DNA of 64,000 bases from 3-1-20CM-4-69-9 sp963833655 (GTDB taxonomy: Bacteria; Actinomycetota; Thermoleophilia; Gaiellales; Gaiellaceae): positions 62,001 to 126,000 of the forward strand of contig CAWHYL010000007.1 in assembly GCA_963833655.1 (NCBI GenBank). Reading direction: 5' to 3'. Shown piece after piece: positions 63,877 through 64,000 of the stretch. Below the pieces are notes generated by a model that saw only the letters and a list, made by a program, of their open reading frames with translations, was not told the origin of the DNA and did no database searches. Every line of letters starts with the position of its first letter. Position 1 is the stretch's first letter. A program made the translations under genes and the position numbers.

Positions 63877-64000
<124 letters not shown>

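Overview
This is a chromosomal stretch from a high-GC bacterium (about 70% G+C by eye, codons ending almost always in G or C). It is most likely an actinobacterium of the class Thermoleophilia (Gaiella/Solirubrobacter-like). The reasons are the mix of actinobacterial families (AfsR/SARP-type regulator, DUF4232, DUF1269, DUF899, stand-alone LigD-type polymerase, WYL regulators), the many GTG starts, and the C-terminus of a primary sigma factor at the right edge. I found no tRNA, rRNA, CRISPR array, insertion sequence or prophage. Genes are tightly packed in short operons with 1-4 bp start/stop overlaps, on both strands.

Layout. 0-4 kb: UV endonuclease uvsE with an FAD oxidoreductase, two small proteins, a phosphodiester glycosidase. 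4-11.4 kb: secreted amidase, a decayed YetF-like gene, chromate transporter, DUF4232 protein, sugar acetyltransferase, a MarR/truncated MFS pair, an isoprenylcysteine methyltransferase. 11.5-15.4 kb: large secreted phosphatase-like protein, a broken gene, a 46-residue membrane protein and an HdeD protein. 15.5-21 kb: a 944-aa BTAD/NB-ARC regulator, a diacylglycerol-kinase-like protein, DUF1269 and a flippase-like membrane protein. 21-26.4 kb: DUF899, DUF6308, msrA, LigD-type polymerase, a DsbA-like gene with an in-frame UGA at its active site, TetR and its oxidoreductase target. 26.4-30.4 kb: two-component system, RTX-like secreted protein, two RibD/DHFR-like reductases. 30.4-38.4 kb: Tet(M)-like ribosome protection factor, GNAT, adenylate cyclase, cysteine synthase, DUF4242, TOPRIM protein, TetR/MFS efflux pair. 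38.5-45.8 kb: HD-GYP regulator, DUF202, ftsH, ATP-dependent DNA ligase with dinB, DUF2000, ferredoxin-CDGSH fusion, GNAT. 45.8-54.4 kb: MarR/MFS divergon, MmcQ, WYL regulator, amino-acid permease, a third RibD-like reductase, VOC, STAS, SnoaL-tailed sigma factor with MFS exporter. 54.4-64 kb: peroxiredoxin, PEP-mutase-like protein, aldo/keto reductase, sugar kinase, 1069-aa cyclase/ATPase regulator, nitroreductase, zinc ribbon, polytopic glycosyltransferase-like protein, sigma factor end.

Functional themes are stress and redox defence (MsrA, peroxiredoxin, DsbA-like, HdeD, DUF1269), DNA repair (UvsE, LigD-type polymerase, DinB, ATP ligase, TOPRIM protein) and drug efflux with local regulators. 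The strongest unusual signals are: (1) a candidate selenoprotein of the DsbA/FrnE family at 23943-24548, with UGA at the first position of a CxxC-type motif and a stem-loop just downstream; (2) an almost identical ~40 bp element of phased TGCCA repeats upstream of both the HdeD and DUF1269 genes, which flank a SARP-type regulator; (3) a shared direct-repeat motif upstream of the two-component operon and of the RTX-like gene; (4) a DUF202 gene that follows the ftsH stop codon in frame without a usable start codon. Functions are assigned from sequence motifs only; no database search was run.
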